This document shows, in pieces, positions 47,271 through 58,953 of a stretch of 64,000 nt of DNA (positions are counted from its first letter, which is position 1; each line of letters opens with the position of its first letter). Position numbers and translations under genes: made by a program. The stretch comes from Fremontodendron californicum. Taxonomy: Eukaryota > Streptophyta > Magnoliopsida > Malvales > Malvaceae. The stretch covers positions 14,947,501-15,011,500 of the forward strand of contig JAULJL010000015.1 in assembly GCA_030761205.1 (NCBI GenBank). Direction: 5' to 3'. Below the pieces are notes generated by a model that did no database searches, was not told where the DNA came from, and saw only the letters and a list, made by a program, of their open reading frames with translations.

Positions 47271-48503
47271 TGTCGCAACCTAAAAAATAAATAACGACGA
47301 GTCTCATCGCAAAACTTTATTATTCGTTAGGCGTGACATTAAAAAAATCGAGGAAAAGTCGACTTAATTCCTCTAAAAAATGAAGGTTTTGAAATGACCT
47401 TAAAAAAGATATGGAGTCGCCACCAATCTTTTTTAGCTAGGTGTGATCGGCCACCTATTAAAACCGGTTTTATAAAATATTTTAAAAATTAATTAAAACA
47501 TTTTAAAAACCAATTTCAAGTCTGCGTTTTAAACCAGAGAAATCAAAAAAGCGGGTTCGGGAGTCGGTTACGTGTGGGGAAGGATTAGCACCCCCACAAC
47601 GCCCGTATAAATCGGTACCTTATTAATCGTGTGTTATCTCAAGTCTCGGTGAAAAGTTGGTTTTAAATTTAGCATTTCAAGTTAATTCCCAATTTAAAGA
47701 AAAATAATTTCATTTTTTTTTTATTGAAAATGATCCGGAATTCATAAATTCAAAATTTTCCTATATTCCCCAACAAACGTGGCAAAATATAGAAATTTTT
47801 ATTAGTCTTGGAAAACTTTCCGAATCATTTTCTTTTTTGAAAGAAAGATATTCCTTTATTAATGATAATTGATGATATTCCCTCCAGCAAACCCGGTAGA
47901 GAACTCATGAATTATTTTAACTCGGGAATATCTTTATATTTTTTATTGAAAACCATTATCTTTTTTTGAAAATATTTAAAAGAAATGAATATGTATATGC
48001 ATGACATAAATAAAATGACATAGTACAGTCTAAATAATATAATGCAACCTAAATGACATGACAAATATGAATGGTATGACATATAATTTAAAAGACATGG
48101 AATAAAATAATGCTATCATATAATATGCATGAAAATAAAAATGCAATGCATGAAATGTATTTTTTCTTTTAATTAAGGAAATCCGTATATCTAAAAAGAT
48201 ACCCGGCTACCTTAGGAAAATATGTCAAATTAAATATTCTAAAACCAAAATACTTTGTGATTGTTTGAAAACAATTTTGAAAAGCTTGAATTATCAATAA
48301 AAACTGGGCTAAAAATTTTTAAATGGCTCTAATTTCCTAAGTTTAAAAAATCCGGACTTGACTACCCTTAACCCGGGACTTGAAAAACCATTTTTAGAGT
48401 TTAAAAAGGCTTAGAAATTACCCTAAGTCAGTAGCTAACCCTCCTAATCAGCCCACTCTAAGTAAATTAACCAAATCAGAAAAATGGTTTTTCTTTAAAT
48501 TCA

Positions 48504-48930
48504 ATTCTGACACCACTGTCCAGTTTTAATCCACGATTTTTTATTCTATTTTTAAAAATTCCAAAAATTCTAAAAAAAATACTGGAGACTCACAACATGT
48601 AAAAATACACGAAAAAAATCGGCTTAATTTTTTGATCAAAGATGAATTCCCAGAAAAACCACAGATGTACGAGTTTTTGGAGGAGAAAAAAACTGCTTTG
48701 TTTTTCTTTAAATTCAATTCTGATACCACTGTCCAGTTTTAATCCACGATTTTTTACCCTATTTTTAAAACTTCCAAAAATTCTGAAAAAATTATTGGAG
48801 ACTCAGGACATGTAAAAATACACGAGAAAAAATCGGATTAATTTTCTGATCAAAGATGAATTCCCAGAAAAATCAGAAATGTACGAGTTTTTTTGAAAAA
48901 AAAAAAAACTGAAAAAAAACTGTTTTGCCA
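48504..48930. repeat. 213-bp tandem duplication in the long LTR
   Basis: ATTCTGA(C/T)ACCACTGTCCAG starts each copy at 48504 and 48717. Both share TTAATCCACGATTTTTTA, GGAGACTCA and GATGAATTCCCAGAAAAA. The copies differ at perhaps 5-8 % of bases. Confidence 0.88.
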
Positions 48931-49974
48931 ACACATTTTTTTTGTCTTTGATAAAATCATTTAAAAATAAAAATAAAAATATTTGAAACTCATAAAATGA
49001 CTTGAAAGCAGTAGCTAGGGCTTTTTGAAAGTTAGATAAAAATTGGCTAAGTAAAAAAATCACAAAGGTAGAATAATCAATTTGACAAACTTAATTTTCC
49101 ACAAGTGTGCTCAAGAGAGCATGACTTTGAACCATTAATTGGCTCAAGTCATTATTCAAGTGGCATGAACATGAAATGTATGAAACAATGCAGCAAACAT
49201 AATGCATGAAATGCATGGATCTAAACCTAAATGTAAGGAAAATGCATGACACAAATAATATGGCCTAGACCTAACATGAACTTGCATGACATTTAATGTA
49301 ACCTAGACCTAAGACATGCATGGCATTTTCACAAACACAAAGCATGCTTAATTCAAAAATCCAACCAAATATCATGCAAATGCAAAAACCTAACAACTAG
49401 CATGACAAAAATACAACACACAATGCAAAACACATGGAGTAGCCAAATGGCCCCAAGCTCCAACAAGCATGGCATTTTCACAAACACTTGGTATGCTAGC
49501 ATGAAAAACTAAGTCATAACACAAAAATCACACAAGCATTTTCACAAACACCTAATATACCAAATCTAAAACATGCTCACTAAGATATAAAACAAGAATC
49601 ATGCAAAGAATCACACAAGCATTTTCACAAACACTTAATATGCTAACTCTAAAACATGCTCAAATTTAAACAACATGAAAACAGAAAATTAAAAATGCAA
49701 AAACATGATATCTAAGACATAAATGGCAACAAACAAAGCAACCAAATTAAATATAACTTAAGAACATGAAATAACATAATATTTAAAACATCAAAAATAA
49801 AGAAAATAGCATAAACAACATGGTAAAATGAATCAAAAACAACAACTTAAAATAAATAATGTAGGCCATTTGGCCATGGTGAGTTTATTGTAAAAACAAA
49901 ATGTAAGAAAAATATACTTAAGAAAGGAAATGAAGGAAGAACAAGAAACATTATTTTAAAATGAAAACTTAACA

Positions 49975-50156
49975 AGTAGCTTTTGAACGGATTAAGCTAT
50001 AAACCCTCAGAGTAGCTTTTGAACGGATTAAGCCACAAACCCTCTCACAAGTAGCTTTTGAACGGATTAAGCTATAAACCCTCAGAGTAGCTTTTGAACG
50101 GATTAAGCTACAAACCCTCAGAGTAGCTTTTGAACGGATTAAGCTACAAACCCTCT
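49975..50156. repeat. 36-bp tandem repeat, five units
   Basis: The unit GTAGCTTTTGAACGGATTAA plus GCTATAAACCCTCAGA is repeated. The nested retrotransposon inserted into CCTCT at the end of the last unit; sequence resumes as CCTCTCAACAAAAAC at 58838. Confidence 0.92.
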
Positions 50157-51650
50157 TGATGGAGACTCAATTAAGAGTTGTAAACCCAAGTGCAGGTTAT
50201 GTTCAAGTAATAAATTCTCGGGTGTCCGAGGTCGAACCACAGGGAAGCGTATTAGTAAGTATAAGTTTATAAATATATAAGAAAAAGAAAGTAACAAAGA
50301 TATTAGGGAATCAACAACAAAACAAGATAAACAAGATATTAGAGAACAAAATAAACAAAACAACATAAAAGAAATTAAACAAGATATAAACAAAACAATA
50401 AGAAAAGATGTTGAGGTTAGAGAATCCACTCTTGGTGTTATGCTAAGATTAATCTTGTTTTATTACACAATTGAAATTCACACATAAGGGAGATTCCAAT
50501 CGGAAGGTTTAGCAATTCAGTCCAAATTGTCCAACGTCCATAGCATATGATATTATGTTCATTTGGTATCCTCAAAACTCATAAAAAGAGTCCAAGCATT
50601 CCTTATGCCAAGGTATATGTCTACAACAAATCAAGGTTATGAAACCAAGCATTTACTGTGCCATTTTCATTGTCAATAATGAATCAAGATCTCTACTTTG
50701 CAAGTATGATTTTAAACCAAAAGAAAATATTATCTATACTAGTGTTTATAAATGATGATTCATTTTAGCTCATGTTTAAGAGACTAACCTTAGCATTTAC
50801 CAAGAGCTTCACCTCATCACCTCAACAATATGATTAGCAACACATACTAAAAATGAAAAGAAATGTAAGAAGCATAAGTAAATAAAGAAAAAGAAAACTA
50901 GAGAAAGGAAAAAAGAAGAAAACTTAGAGAAATTTTTTACAATGGCTAATATCCTACCAATGTATAATGTATCCCAATACTCATCCAAGGCCCTCTATTT
51001 ATACACATTTTGGAGGGCTAAATGACAAGAGACAAGCTTTACAAATTTCAAAGGTAGGTATAATAGGTGGGTGCATTTTTCTAACAATTTTCGTCATATT
51101 GTATGACAATTCTGATCAGCCAGCTTGATGGTCGATTTTGTCAATGTTGGAGGCTCGATCTGATAAAATGGTCTTCTAGAAAAATATACCCCTATCAGTT
51201 ACGGATCTATAGCCGTTGGAATCAGCGTATTTGCTGATGTGGATAAGAAGATATGGGCAAAATACGAAAACAGGTCAGCACAGACGTCATTGCACATCAG
51301 CCAACTTGATGGTCGATTTCGCTAGGGAAAACGACTCCGTTTCAAGAAGTGTAAAACATGAAAAAGATAGATATGCCTCTTAGCTTTGCATGGCTACAAA
51401 TTTTAGCCTTATTTCTTCAGTGAAACTCGAGATATAGCTGATATGGCAAAAGGTGTCGGAACTGGAACTGAACTGGATTTGCCCTTAATTCTAGTAATCT
51501 GAAATCACTCAAAGAAACTTGTGAAAAACACCAAATTACATAAAAATATAAAAGATCATAAACACAATTAGACTAAACAATAATAACTCGTATTTGACAC
51601 AAAACAATAATAAAACATAACTAAAAACTATATAATTATACGAGTTATCA
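50157..51650 (-). repeat. 3' LTR of copy 2
   Basis: On the plus strand it starts TGATGGAGACTCAATTAAG and ends CGAGTTATCA. TATA box (as CTATTTATA) at 50995-51003. It differs from the other LTR at about 50526 (G against A) and 51415 (T against G). Confidence 0.95.
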
Positions 51651-51666
51651 CACCCCCACACTTAGA
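51651..51666 (-). other. Polypurine tract region, copy 2
   Basis: On the element strand it reads AATCTAAGTGTGGGGGTG directly before the 3' LTR. A second AGATAAGTGTGGGGG lies at 52538-52552. Confidence 0.75.
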
Positions 51667-52591
51667 TTGTTGCTAGTCCCTAGCAACGACTCAATAAAAA
51701 TAAAATAAGAAAATCTAATCTAATCCATTTTCGTAGGAAATCACGGTGGCACTTAGCATGTGACACAAGCCTTTAAACCCCTAGGTGTCCCTAGTGGACG
51801 AGTTTAGTCTCGTGAGAGTTTGCTAGAACGATACCCACAAACATTGAAAAACTAAAATATAAGTAAACTACATACACTAAAAATATTTACTCCTAATCCT
51901 TTCAATATAAATTAGAGACAATCTTTGAACAAGTCTTATAAACTAATCAATAGCTCAAAGAATTTCACAAAAATTCATGCTTGAATGTAAATAAATGAGT
52001 TAAGCCAATATTAACATAACATATTTCAATCAAAATAGTGCATATTCAAACTTAATCTCAACTTCTCACATGGGATACTCTCTTGATTTTCACTCTTTAA
52101 AGTAGTGGTAAAGTGTTTACACTCAATCAATCTCATGAAAACACTTCTACCATATGCTTGCTTTTCCACCTATTCTCCACTATTTAGATCATACAACTTC
52201 ATAAATCAAGAGGTCTTTATTCAAGGTTGTAATGGGGCCAAAGGGTTATAATGTGGTTAAAGAACAAAAGGATAAAGATATCACAAAGGTTCCAAAGAGT
52301 TCATAGATTTTAGAGACATAATAAGATCATACAAATAAAACTTCTCAAAACTCTTATAAAGCACATAATAACATAGGCTAAATATTCATGTTGAGCCTTT
52401 GCATCATTCTAACCAACTTTGTAACATCTTTTTCTAGAAGTTCAAGAGAAGTTTTTTTTTTTTTTTTTTTTTATATGGGAATGTATTTGACAATGATCCC
52501 TTTTTTTTTTCTCTTGACTTTTTCTTTTCTTTTCTTCCCCCACACTTATCTTTTGTTTCTAACCCAAATTTTCAACTAAAAAGATCCCTTG

Positions 52592-52622
<31 letters not shown>

Positions 52623-53300
52623 AATATGTCTCAAAATATAAAAATCCATCTTTAGAACAAGGGTAAGGATATAAGTATATTTAGGCTAGGTGTAAGTTCT
52701 GGTTACCAATAAAATAGCATATTTAATGTAGGCTCAAATTGGCTCACTAGTGGGGATGTTCTCTTAGAACATTAATAAGGGATGGCTGTTTGGCTCTGAT
52801 TATAATCCTAATGCCTCTATCATATTCATGTTGTCATATGTATCAATATAGTCTCAAACGGTTTAAAGCAAGTTCTAGAGAATCATGTAATCATAAGAGC
52901 ACTCAAGAAAGAAATTAGATTGATTTGTATAATGCATCAATCATTATAGGCTCAAAAACTCACAAGGATGATTATACAAGTCAGATTAAGTCTAAACATG
53001 CTTCTTTCTCAATCAACATATCATATTAACATTGGCTCATAAAAAGGTTGATATCAAGCTCAATTCTCATGAAAATCTTCTCACTAATAAATCTGTTTTA
53101 GACTTATGCAATTCATATCTCATTATAGTATTGAAAGTAACTAAAAAAAAACACACTAAGTCTAAACATGTTTTTTTTTTTTTTGAAGAAGAAGAAGATT
53201 AAATCAAACTGACAAGGTATGTCTCAAGTCTCCCTTACTCAGACCTTGTTCAGAATGAATACTTCTAAATGTCTTAAAACACAACAAATTTTTTTTTTTT
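51667..53300 (-). other. Noncoding 3' region of copy 2
   Basis: Aligns by eye with 11100-12920 of copy 1 in reverse, with expanded T/A runs and a rearranged stretch near 53145-53200, where TCTAAACATG is repeated and the first purine block is missing. No gene is seen. Confidence 0.8.
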
Positions 53301-53720
53301 TAGCAAATATGTCCCTTACCCCCTACTAAAATATGACATTGTCCCCAATGTCAAATTTTAAAGGTAGAATTTAGGAGATATTACCTGCAGAGGTTGCTAA
53401 CCACTTATTATAACTGAGACACAACAAACAAAATGTTAGATAATGTTGCCGAAAGTGTATTTGACCTGTCAGAAGAAAATGTTAACCTAACAAAAGATTT
53501 TTGCGTGATTTCAGGAAGAAAATCAAAAAGAGAAGAAAAATCAACCGTAAAAGTCCAATGCAAAAAATACGAGAATAATTACACAAATCGAACAACAATA
53601 AATTAAACTGAAATGAAATTATTGCAAATCAAACCAAAAGCTGAGAAGTCATTTATTGTAGTTGTGATTGTGGCTCACATCTTCCTCTGGTTTTACGTCC
53701 ACAAACGGCTTAAACGCCTT

Positions 53721-54257
53721 CTATGAGTCGAGGATATGCTTCCCATCCAGTTTTCTTACAAGCTGGCAAACAGGGTCTTTTAACATCAGATTCCCAAGAT
53801 GTTGCCATTCCCTTTGGAATTGCGACCATAAATCAAGAATTTCTCTTTGTATGTCTCCACTAGGATGCGTCTCAAGAGAAAGTTGGATATTACCCAAATT
53901 CTCCTTACTCAGTCCATCCTTAATGAACTCAATTTTATCATCTCGATTAGAGGACGGAATCCCAATAGAACGACATTTACCGTTACACGTCCATCGTGCA
54001 CATTTGTGGCAATTTGAACTCATGCGCTTTGCTCGTCGCTTCTTTGAAAAAGCGATTCTACCTGTACCTGGTAAATGCAAAACAGGAAGATATTCATCTT
54101 CACGTACCTTGGCTTCAATTATCCAACGTATGTCTTCAGGAATCCCTTTGTGCATAAGCATTCTTAATCTTTCAAATCGAACTTGGTAAAGCTTCAGTAA
54201 AATATTCCGAGGAAAAGGAGGAAATCGTTTCTGCAATCTTGTGAGAATATCATCCAT
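53721..54257 (-). CDS. 178-aa Cys4 basic protein, similar in motif to carlavirus nucleic-acid-binding proteins
   Basis: Intact frame from ATG at 54257. Residues 1-66 are mostly helical and charged (RLQKRFPPFPRN, MHKGIPEDIRWIIEAKV). A basic stretch KKRRAKR (72-78) precedes the cluster CHKCARWTCNGKC (Cys 83, 86, 91, 95), then RSIGIPSSNRDDKIEFIKDG (96-115). The order of basic run, C-x2-C, R-W, C-x3-C, G-I and F-I-x-D-G resembles the small cysteine-rich nucleic-acid-binding and silencing-suppressor proteins of carlaviruses (Carla_C4 family), though the spacing between Cys pairs looks shorter here. The C-terminal 60 residues (ILDLWSQFQREWQ) are unfamiliar. It lies downstream of the gag-type frame in the place where some Athila elements carry env-like ORFs. 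Function here is unknown; RNA binding is inference. A chance zinc-ribbon likeness cannot be excluded. Confidence 0.6.
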   Translation of the reverse strand: MDDILTRLQKRFPPFPRNILLKLYQVRFERLRMLMHKGIPEDIRWIIEAKVREDEYLPVLHLPGTGRIAFSKKRRAKRMSSNCHKCARWTCNGKCRSIGIPSSNRDDKIEFIKDGLSKENLGNIQLSLETHPSGDIQREILDLWSQFQREWQHLGNLMLKDPVCQLVRKLDGKHILDS

Positions 54258-54290
54258 CTTAAAAAAAAAATGAAAAAGAAGTTGAAAGAG

Positions 54291-54301
54291 AAATTTATAT
54301 A
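54291..54301 (-). promoter_or_regulatory. TATA-like site upstream of the 178-aa ORF
   Basis: The element strand reads GATATTGTATATAAATTTC about 35-45 bases before the ATG at 54257. It could give the ORF its own short-leader RNA, independent of the LTR. The site is too close to the ATG for a long leader and the region is AT-rich, so this is tentative. Confidence 0.35.
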
Positions 54302-54427
54302 CAATATCAGTTTTGTGGGTAGCTGATGGAACCGACTTAAATAATCACGGAGTACCGTTATCCGCCATTTAACCGGGGTTAAAAAATGTATTTTTTTTTT
54401 GAAGATTAGTAAAAATTATATTTACAT

Positions 54428-57165
54428 CTAGTTATTTTCAAAACAAGGATAAAAAAGAGAAACAACCTCTTCTTGAGTGACATGATTTTCCAAAAAGAGT
54501 TTGAGTCTTTGTCCATTTACCTTGAATACGTTACCATTTTGAGGATTCTCAATGTCAACTGCTCCATAATGATACACATGCTTAACCACAAATGGGCCAG
54601 TCCATCTTGATCTCAACTTACCAGGAAATATGTGAAGTCTAGAATTATAAAGTAGAACTTTTTGCCCAACATCAAATGTTTTTCTTGAAATTAACTTGTC
54701 ATGAAAGGCTTTAGTTCTGTCTTTATGAATTTTAGAATTCTCATATGCATCATTTCTGAGTTCCTCAAGTTTTTGTTTCCAACAATGCTTAACCTGAAAA
54801 GAATTTAACAAAGAATCAGTGTGTGAAATTTCTGAAGCATTATCAAACTCACATTCAATTAAATAAGCTTCTAAAGGATCATGGAATGTGGTAGTGGTGA
54901 GATGTTCATGAACAAGTTCTTCAATGAAATCCACTTCATGTACTTCTGAATCATCACCAGGTTGCTTGCAAATGTTGAACACATTTAATTCTAAAGTCAT
55001 ATTTCCAAAAGAAATGTTCAAAATACCATTTCTGCAATTTATCAGAGCATTAGAAGTTGCAAGAAATGGACGGCCTAATATAACAGGAATTTGAACATTT
55101 GGATTTGAAACAGAATGTGTGTCCAAAACAATAAAATCAACAGGGAAGTAAAAATTATCAATTTGAACCAAAACATCTTCAACTATCCCTCGAGGAATTT
55201 TTACAGAACGATCAGCTAGTTGAAGTGTAACAGGTGTTTCCTTGAGTTCACCTAAACCTAACTGTTGATAAACAGAAAAAGGCAAAAGATTAACACTAGC
55301 ACCAAGATCAAGCAATGCACGTTCTATTCTAGTGTTTCCAATGATGCATGAGATTGTTGGACATCCAGGATCTTTGAATTTTGGTGGAGTAAGATGCTGA
55401 ATGATTGAGCTCACACTTTCCGTCAGAAATGCTTTCTTTTGTACATTATGTTTCCTTTTAACTGTGCACATGTCCTTCAAAAATTTAGCATAAGGTGGAA
55501 CTTGTTTGATTGCATCCAATAAAGGAATGTTAATCTTAACTTGTTTGAAAAGTTCATAAATTTCTGCATTTTGATTCAAATTCTTTATTTTTTGCAACCT
55601 TTGAGGAAAAGGAGCAGGATGCATACCTTTTTCTTTGTCCAAATTTTCAAGAAGTTCAGACTTACCATCATCCTTACCGTTACTTTTCGGAGGGAAGAAG
55701 GATCTTGGTCTTTTGATGGAATGTTTTTGTCAATTGCCTTTCCACTTCGAAGAGTTGTGATAGAACTGGCATTTTCCTGTTGAGTTTCATTGGAGCAAGA
55801 AACAAAACATTGAGTAGAAGGGTTAGGCTGAGGTTGAGCAGGAAACTTACCTTTTTCTTGAGTGCGTAATGAAGCTGTCAATGTGGACAAGGTGTTTTTG
55901 ATCTCATTGATGTCCTGTGAAGTCCGGTTATTCACATTTGCTTGTGTTTGCATGAATGCTTGCAATGTCTCTTCCAAGGTTTGTACACGTGAAGGTTGAT
56001 AGGAAAAAGTGTTGCCCGGCTTTTGAGATTGTGGTACCTGAACATGATTATTATTCCGCCAACTGAAGTTGGGATGATTTCTCCATTCAGGGTTATACGT
56101 TTCAGAGTAAGGAGAAGGAAAAGGCTTTTTAAATGTGTTTATGGAATTTACTTGATCATGCAACGCTTCTTTAAGAATGGGAATGTTTGGACATTCAGAA
56201 GTGGGGTGTCCCATGATTTCACAAATTCCACAATTTTCTTCATTTTTAACCGTTTTGACTTCTTTTACTTCTCTAAGTTCCATGGCTTCAATCTTTCTAG
56301 CCAAATTAGCTACTTTAGCTTTTATCTCATCTTCTTGACTAAAATGATATTTACCTCTGTTAGAAACAAGATTAGATCTATTGGAACTTTCAGAGGAATT
56401 ATCTGTGTGCCAGGCTTGAGAGTTATCTGCCAAATGGTCTAGGTAGTCAAAGGCTTTTTCAGGTTCTTTTTCTAGAAACTCACCGTTACACATTGTTTCA
56501 ACAAATTGTTTAGTTTCGGGAGTTAAACTTTCATAAAAGAAACTAATAAGACGCCATTTTTCAAAACCATGATGTGGACAAGAACTTAACAAATCTTTAA
56601 AACGCTCCCAGCACTGAAAAAATGCTTCATTTTGATTTTGATTGAAATTTTGAATCTGTCTTTTCAAAGCAGTAGTTTTATGTGCTGGGAAAAATTTCTT
56701 TAGAAACTCAGTTTGTAATTCTTGCCATGTGCCAATTGACCTTGGTTTTAAATTATGAAGCCAAAATTTTGCTTTATCTTTTAAAGAAAAAGGAAATAAT
56801 TTTAGCTTGACAATTTCATTTGTACATTGTTGGTCATTAAAGGTGACACATACATCTTCGAAGTCTTTTAGAAACGAGTAAGCACTTTCCGATTCTAACC
56901 CATGGAAATTTGGAAGCAAAGCTATCATACCTGGTTTAAAACGAGAGTTGTTTGCATTGAGAGGAAAAATAAAACAAGAGGGTGATGAGCTTCGAGTTGG
57001 TTGCAAGTAGTCACGCATGGTGCGTACTTGTCTGTTCTCATCTTCAGCATGAACACTTTCATTGTCAGCCATGGTAGGAGTTGTATTAGAAAGATTACCT
57101 GAAAAAGTTTCACAATAAAATCTAACTAAACGACGAGATCTAAAATCACGTCGCCAAACAAGCAT
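54428..57165 (-). pseudogene. Gag-protease-integrase-tail frame of copy 2, broken by a 1-base deletion
   Basis: The same protein as at 8327-11065, with about 97-98 % identity judged by eye. The gag part (57165 to about 55690) has all capsid motifs and the knuckle CGICEIMGHPTSEC. The protease (LLDLGASVNLLPF, VILGRPFLATSNA) and integrase tail (FPGKLRSRWTGPFVVKHVYH) follow in 55642-54428. Where copy 1 has CCTTCCCCTCCG, copy 2 has TCTTCCCTCCG: one C is missing near 55692, shifting the frame after KDQDPSSL and leading to a stop at 55585. Gag without protease could still be made. The joint between protease spacer and integrase tail is the same as in copy 1, so the deletion predates both insertions. 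No programmed frameshift signal is evident. Confidence 0.9.
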
Positions 57166-57319
57166 AAAACAAAGTTAATATACAGATTAGGCGGTATAAC
57201 CAGCCAATAAAAATAAACAAAGTTAATATACAATATAAATATAAATATATAGAAAATTAGGCGGTATAACCAGCCAATAAAAATAAATATACTTATAAAC
57301 TTATATACTTAGTATTGCC

Positions 57320-57337
57320 TCCCCGGCAACGGCGCCA
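57320..57337 (-). other. Primer binding site, tRNA-Asp type, copy 2
   Basis: The element strand reads TGGCGCCGTTGCCGGGGA, identical to copy 1, 6 bases inside the LTR end at 57344. Confidence 0.85.
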
Positions 57338-57343
57338 AAAACT

Positions 57344-58837
57344 TGATGGAGACTCAATTAAGAGTTGTAAACCCAAGTGCAGGTTATGTTCAAGTAATAA
57401 ATTCTCGGGTGTCCGAGGTCGAACCACAGGGAAGCGTATTAGTAAGTATAAGTTTATAAATATATAAGAAAAAGAAAGTAACAAAGATATTAGGGAATCA
57501 ACAACAAAACAAGATAAACAAGATATTAGAGAACAAAATAAACAAAACAACATAAAAGAAATTAAACAAGATATAAACAAAACAATAAGAAAAGATGTTG
57601 AGGTTAGAGAATCCACTCTTGGTGTTATGCTAAGATTAATCTTGTTTTATTACACAATTGAAATTCACACATAAGGGAGATTCCAATCGGAAGGTTTAGC
57701 AATTCAGTCCAAATTATCCAACGTCCATAGCATATGATATTATGTTCATTTGGTATCCTCAAAACTCATAAAAAGAGTCCAAGCATTCCTTATGCCAAGG
57801 TATATGTCTACAACAAATCAAGGTTATGAAACCAAGCATTTACTGTGCCATTTTCATTGTCAATAATGAATCAAGATCTCTACTTTGCAAGTATGATTTT
57901 AAACCAAAAGAAAATATTATCTATACTAGTGTTTATAAATGATGATTCATTTTAGCTCATGTTTAAGAGACTAACCTTAGCATTTACCAAGAGCTTCACC
58001 TCATCACCTCAACAATATGATTAGCAACACATACTAAAAATGAAAAGAAATGTAAGAAGCATAAGTAAATAAAGAAAAAGAAAACTAGAGAAAGGAAAAA
58101 AGAAGAAAACTTAGAGAAATTTTTTACAATGGCTAATATCCTACCAATGTATAATGTATCCCAATACTCATCCAAGGCCCTCTATTTATACACATTTTGG
58201 AGGGCTAAATGACAAGAGACAAGCTTTACAAATTTCAAAGGTAGGTATAATAGGTGGGTGCATTTTTCTAACAATTTTCGTCATATTGTATGACAATTCT
58301 GATCAGCCAGCTTGATGGTCGATTTTGTCAATGTTGGAGGCTCGATCTGATAAAATGGTCTTCTAGAAAAATATACCCCTATCAGTTACGGATCTATAGC
58401 CGTTGGAATCAGCGTATTTGCTGATGTGGATAAGAAGATATGGGCAAAATACGAAAACAGGTCAGCACAGACGTCATTGCACATCAGCCAACTTGATGGT
58501 CGATTTCGCTAGGGAAAACGACTCCGTTTCAAGAAGTGTAAAACATGAAAAAGATAGATATGCCTCTTAGCTTTGCATGGCTACAAATTTTAGCCTTATT
58601 GCTTCAGTGAAACTCGAGATATAGCTGATATGGCAAAAGGTGTCGGAACTGGAACTGAACTGGATTTGCCCTTAATTCTAGTAATCTGAAATCACTCAAA
58701 GAAACTTGTGAAAAACACCAAATTACATAAAAATATAAAAGATCATAAACACAATTAGACTAAACAATAATAACTCGTATTTGACACAAAACAATAATAA
58801 AACATAACTAAAAACTATATAATTATACGAGTTATCA
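57344..58837 (-). repeat. 5' LTR of copy 2
   Basis: 1494 bp, upstream LTR in element orientation, with the TATA box as CTATTTATA at 58182-58190. It is followed on the plus strand by the target duplication CCTCT. Confidence 0.95.
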
Positions 58838-58943
58838 CCTCTCAACAAAAACACTATGACTCACCACCCGGATAATCCTAATACAAGTGTATAGACTATC
58901 TCACAAGGGGTAGTGGGTGATTTCAACCAAAGGCCAAGACCCC

Positions 58944-58953
58944 TTATTTATAA
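58944..58953 (-). promoter_or_regulatory. TATA box of the long solo LTR
   Basis: The minus strand reads CCTTATAAATAAGGGGTCTT, about 1.53 kb from the LTR start at 60484. It sets a probable U3/R border and supports reading the unit as an LTR in minus orientation. Confidence 0.6.

Larger units (their letters stand above)
53301..54390 (-). other. 1.1-kb block present only in copy 2
   Basis: Copy 1 passes from CTAATCTTCAAAA straight to an A run and ATTTG(A/T)TGTGTTTTAAG. In copy 2 these two flanks are separated by this block, bounded on each side by A runs. It contains a TATA-like site, the 178-codon ORF and a trailing noncoding part. That part includes GACATTGGGGACAATGTCAT and TAGTAGGGGGTAAGGG (53313-53358), similar to the ATTGAGGACAATGT/GTGTGGGGGG marker in the 3' region of copy 1. 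That suggests the block came from another retroelement's 3' end by template switching. Confidence 0.85.
50157..58837 (-). mobile_element. Athila/Tat-like LTR retrotransposon, copy 2, with an extra ORF cassette
   Basis: Complete 8681-bp element in minus orientation. It has 1494-bp LTRs (50157-51650 and 57344-58837) and the target duplication CCTCT at 50152-50156 and 58838-58842. I found only two differences between the LTRs by eye, so the insertion is very recent. It is closely related to copy 1 (6649-14436), with the same gag-protease-integrase-tail frame (here with a 1-base deletion), primer site and noncoding 3' region. It differs by a 1.1-kb block (53301-54390) with a 178-codon ORF, by loss of the first AAGTGTGGGGG block, and by long T runs (52450-52472, 52593-52620). 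It sits inside a solo LTR-like element. Confidence 0.95.

Noticed and set aside
54428..57165. Programmed gag-protease frameshift in copy 2
   Set aside because: Copy 1 has the same region in one frame, and the difference is a single missing C, so a simple deletion explains it.
50157..58837. Idea that the NABP-like ORF marks an integrated carlavirus genome
   Set aside because: No viral replicase, triple gene block or coat sequence is near. The ORF lies inside a bounded LTR retrotransposon.
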